Below, piece by piece: positions 63,466-64,000 of a stretch of DNA of 64,000 nt. The DNA is taken from assembly GCA_016699575.1 (NCBI GenBank), contig CP064979.1, forward strand, positions 3,658,001-3,722,000, in the 5' to 3' direction. Position 1 is the first letter of the stretch. Every line of letters starts with the position of its first letter. The position numbers were made by a program, and so were the translations under genes. This stretch comes from Flavobacteriales bacterium (GTDB taxonomy: Bacteria > Bacteroidota > Bacteroidia > Flavobacteriales_F > PHOS-HE28). The notes beneath the pieces are model-generated. The model had not been told where the DNA came from, searched no databases, and worked only from the letters and a program-made list of their open reading frames with translations.

Positions 63466-64000
63466 ATGATCATCACCCGGCTCAAACTCAAGAATTGGCG
63501 CAACTTCAAACACGTGGACGTCAGCCTGAGGGAGCGCGTTTACGTGGTGGGGCCCAATGCGTCGGGGAAGTCAAACCTGTTGGATGTCGTGCGTTTTCTG
63601 CGCGATGTAGCAAAGCCGAATGGGGGCGGTTTGCAGAAGGCCGTGGCGGATCGTGATGGGTTGAAACGTTTGCGATGCCTGAACGCTCGCAAAGACCCCG
63701 AGGTACTCATCGAAGTTGAACTCGCTGAGACCGCGGGCCAGGCTGCTGAATGGCGCTATACGCTCGGCATCAAGAGCGAGGGCACGGGACTGCAGCGCCC
63801 TATCGTTTCACAGGAGAAGGTCGAGCGCATCGGTGCATCCGGCCAGCCCTTGCTCGCGCGACCGAACAAAGCAGATCAACGTGATGCCGAGTTGTTGACC
63901 GAGACACACCTTGAACAGGTAGGAGCGAACAAGGAGTTCCGGTTCCTTGCGGAATTCTTCAGCGGAGTCACTTATCTGCATTTGGTGCCGCAACTGCTGA
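63466..64000 (+). CDS. AAA-family ATPase, N-terminal part (cut by window end)
   Basis: The open frame starts at the ATG of MIITRLKLKNWRNF and runs to the window edge (178 codons seen). The Walker A motif is GPNASGKSNLLDVVRFL, as in the RecF/SMC-like AAA_21 group. RYTLGIKSEGTG and LEQVGANKEFRFLAEFFSGVTYLHL follow. Relatives often sit next to a TOPRIM or small partner gene and include some defence ATPases, but the partner would be outside the window. It starts 19 bp after ettA. Confidence 0.75.
   Translation, partial: MIITRLKLKNWRNFKHVDVSLRERVYVVGPNASGKSNLLDVVRFLRDVAKPNGGGLQKAVADRDGLKRLRCLNARKDPEVLIEVELAETAGQAAEWRYTLGIKSEGTGLQRPIVSQEKVERIGASGQPLLARPNKADQRDAELLTETHLEQVGANKEFRFLAEFFSGVTYLHLVPQLL

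Overview
The window reads as chromosomal DNA of a high-GC member of the Bacteroidota, most like uncultured Flavobacteriales-type lineages. The reasons are six secreted proteins that end in a type IX secretion (T9SS) type A sorting domain, promoters of the TAnnTTTG type (here often TACATTCG or TACTTTG) placed very close to start codons, no obvious Shine-Dalgarno sequences, and families such as DUF4476, DUF4369-thioredoxin, LPP20 lipoproteins, PspC with PadR, and EttA. I see no phage, insertion sequence or CRISPR array. The high GC content leaves long open frames opposite real genes, and these were left out.

Layout. 0-6 kb: an MFS transporter, then a tight row encoding a DUF4476 protein, a CsgG-like lipoprotein and two LPP20-type lipoproteins, closed by a terminator. 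6-13.6 kb: a PLP-dependent Orn/Lys/Arg-type decarboxylase, an ATP-grasp ligase with a histone-H1-like tail, a small lipoprotein, a C45-type Ntn hydrolase and an aldehyde dehydrogenase. An FAD amine-oxidase-like enzyme (17-18 kb) and an agmatinase (54-55 kb) make polyamine or amide metabolism the most economical theme. 14.4-17 kb: a GNAT gene diverges from a cobalamin riboswitch that leads a secreted BtuG/DUF5074-like beta-propeller, followed by tRNA-Thr(CGT). 18-24.8 kb: a 1298-residue protein with 11 TPR-like repeats, a small lipoprotein, a TlpA-like thioredoxin and a Spy-like small protein.

24.8-44.5 kb: prfC, a T9SS sugar-dehydrogenase-like protein, a 3251-residue giant with about 42 propeller-like repeats, an AraC regulator, and two more large T9SS proteins. 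The giant and the lamin-tail protein share a C-terminal module of about 430 residues. 44.5-45.3 kb has no gene, but a promoter-like element and a rho-independent terminator bracket a possible 260-nt RNA. 45.3-55 kb: a haem-binding protein, YggU, an outer-membrane barrel, a CcoI-like copper ATPase, a YHYH protein, a DCC/HTTM pair, a glycosyltransferase and an agmatinase. 55-64 kb: a frameshifted cation:proton antiporter, a PadR-PspC pair with a palindrome over its promoter, a GT39-like membrane glycosyltransferase, EttA, and an AAA ATPase cut by the window edge.

The most noteworthy observations are the riboswitch-controlled, apparently T9SS-exported BtuG-like protein; the decarboxylase/ATP-grasp/Ntn-hydrolase/aldehyde dehydrogenase cluster; interspersed genomic repeats inserted in frame in the ATP-grasp gene; the candidate ncRNA; and the PadR operator.
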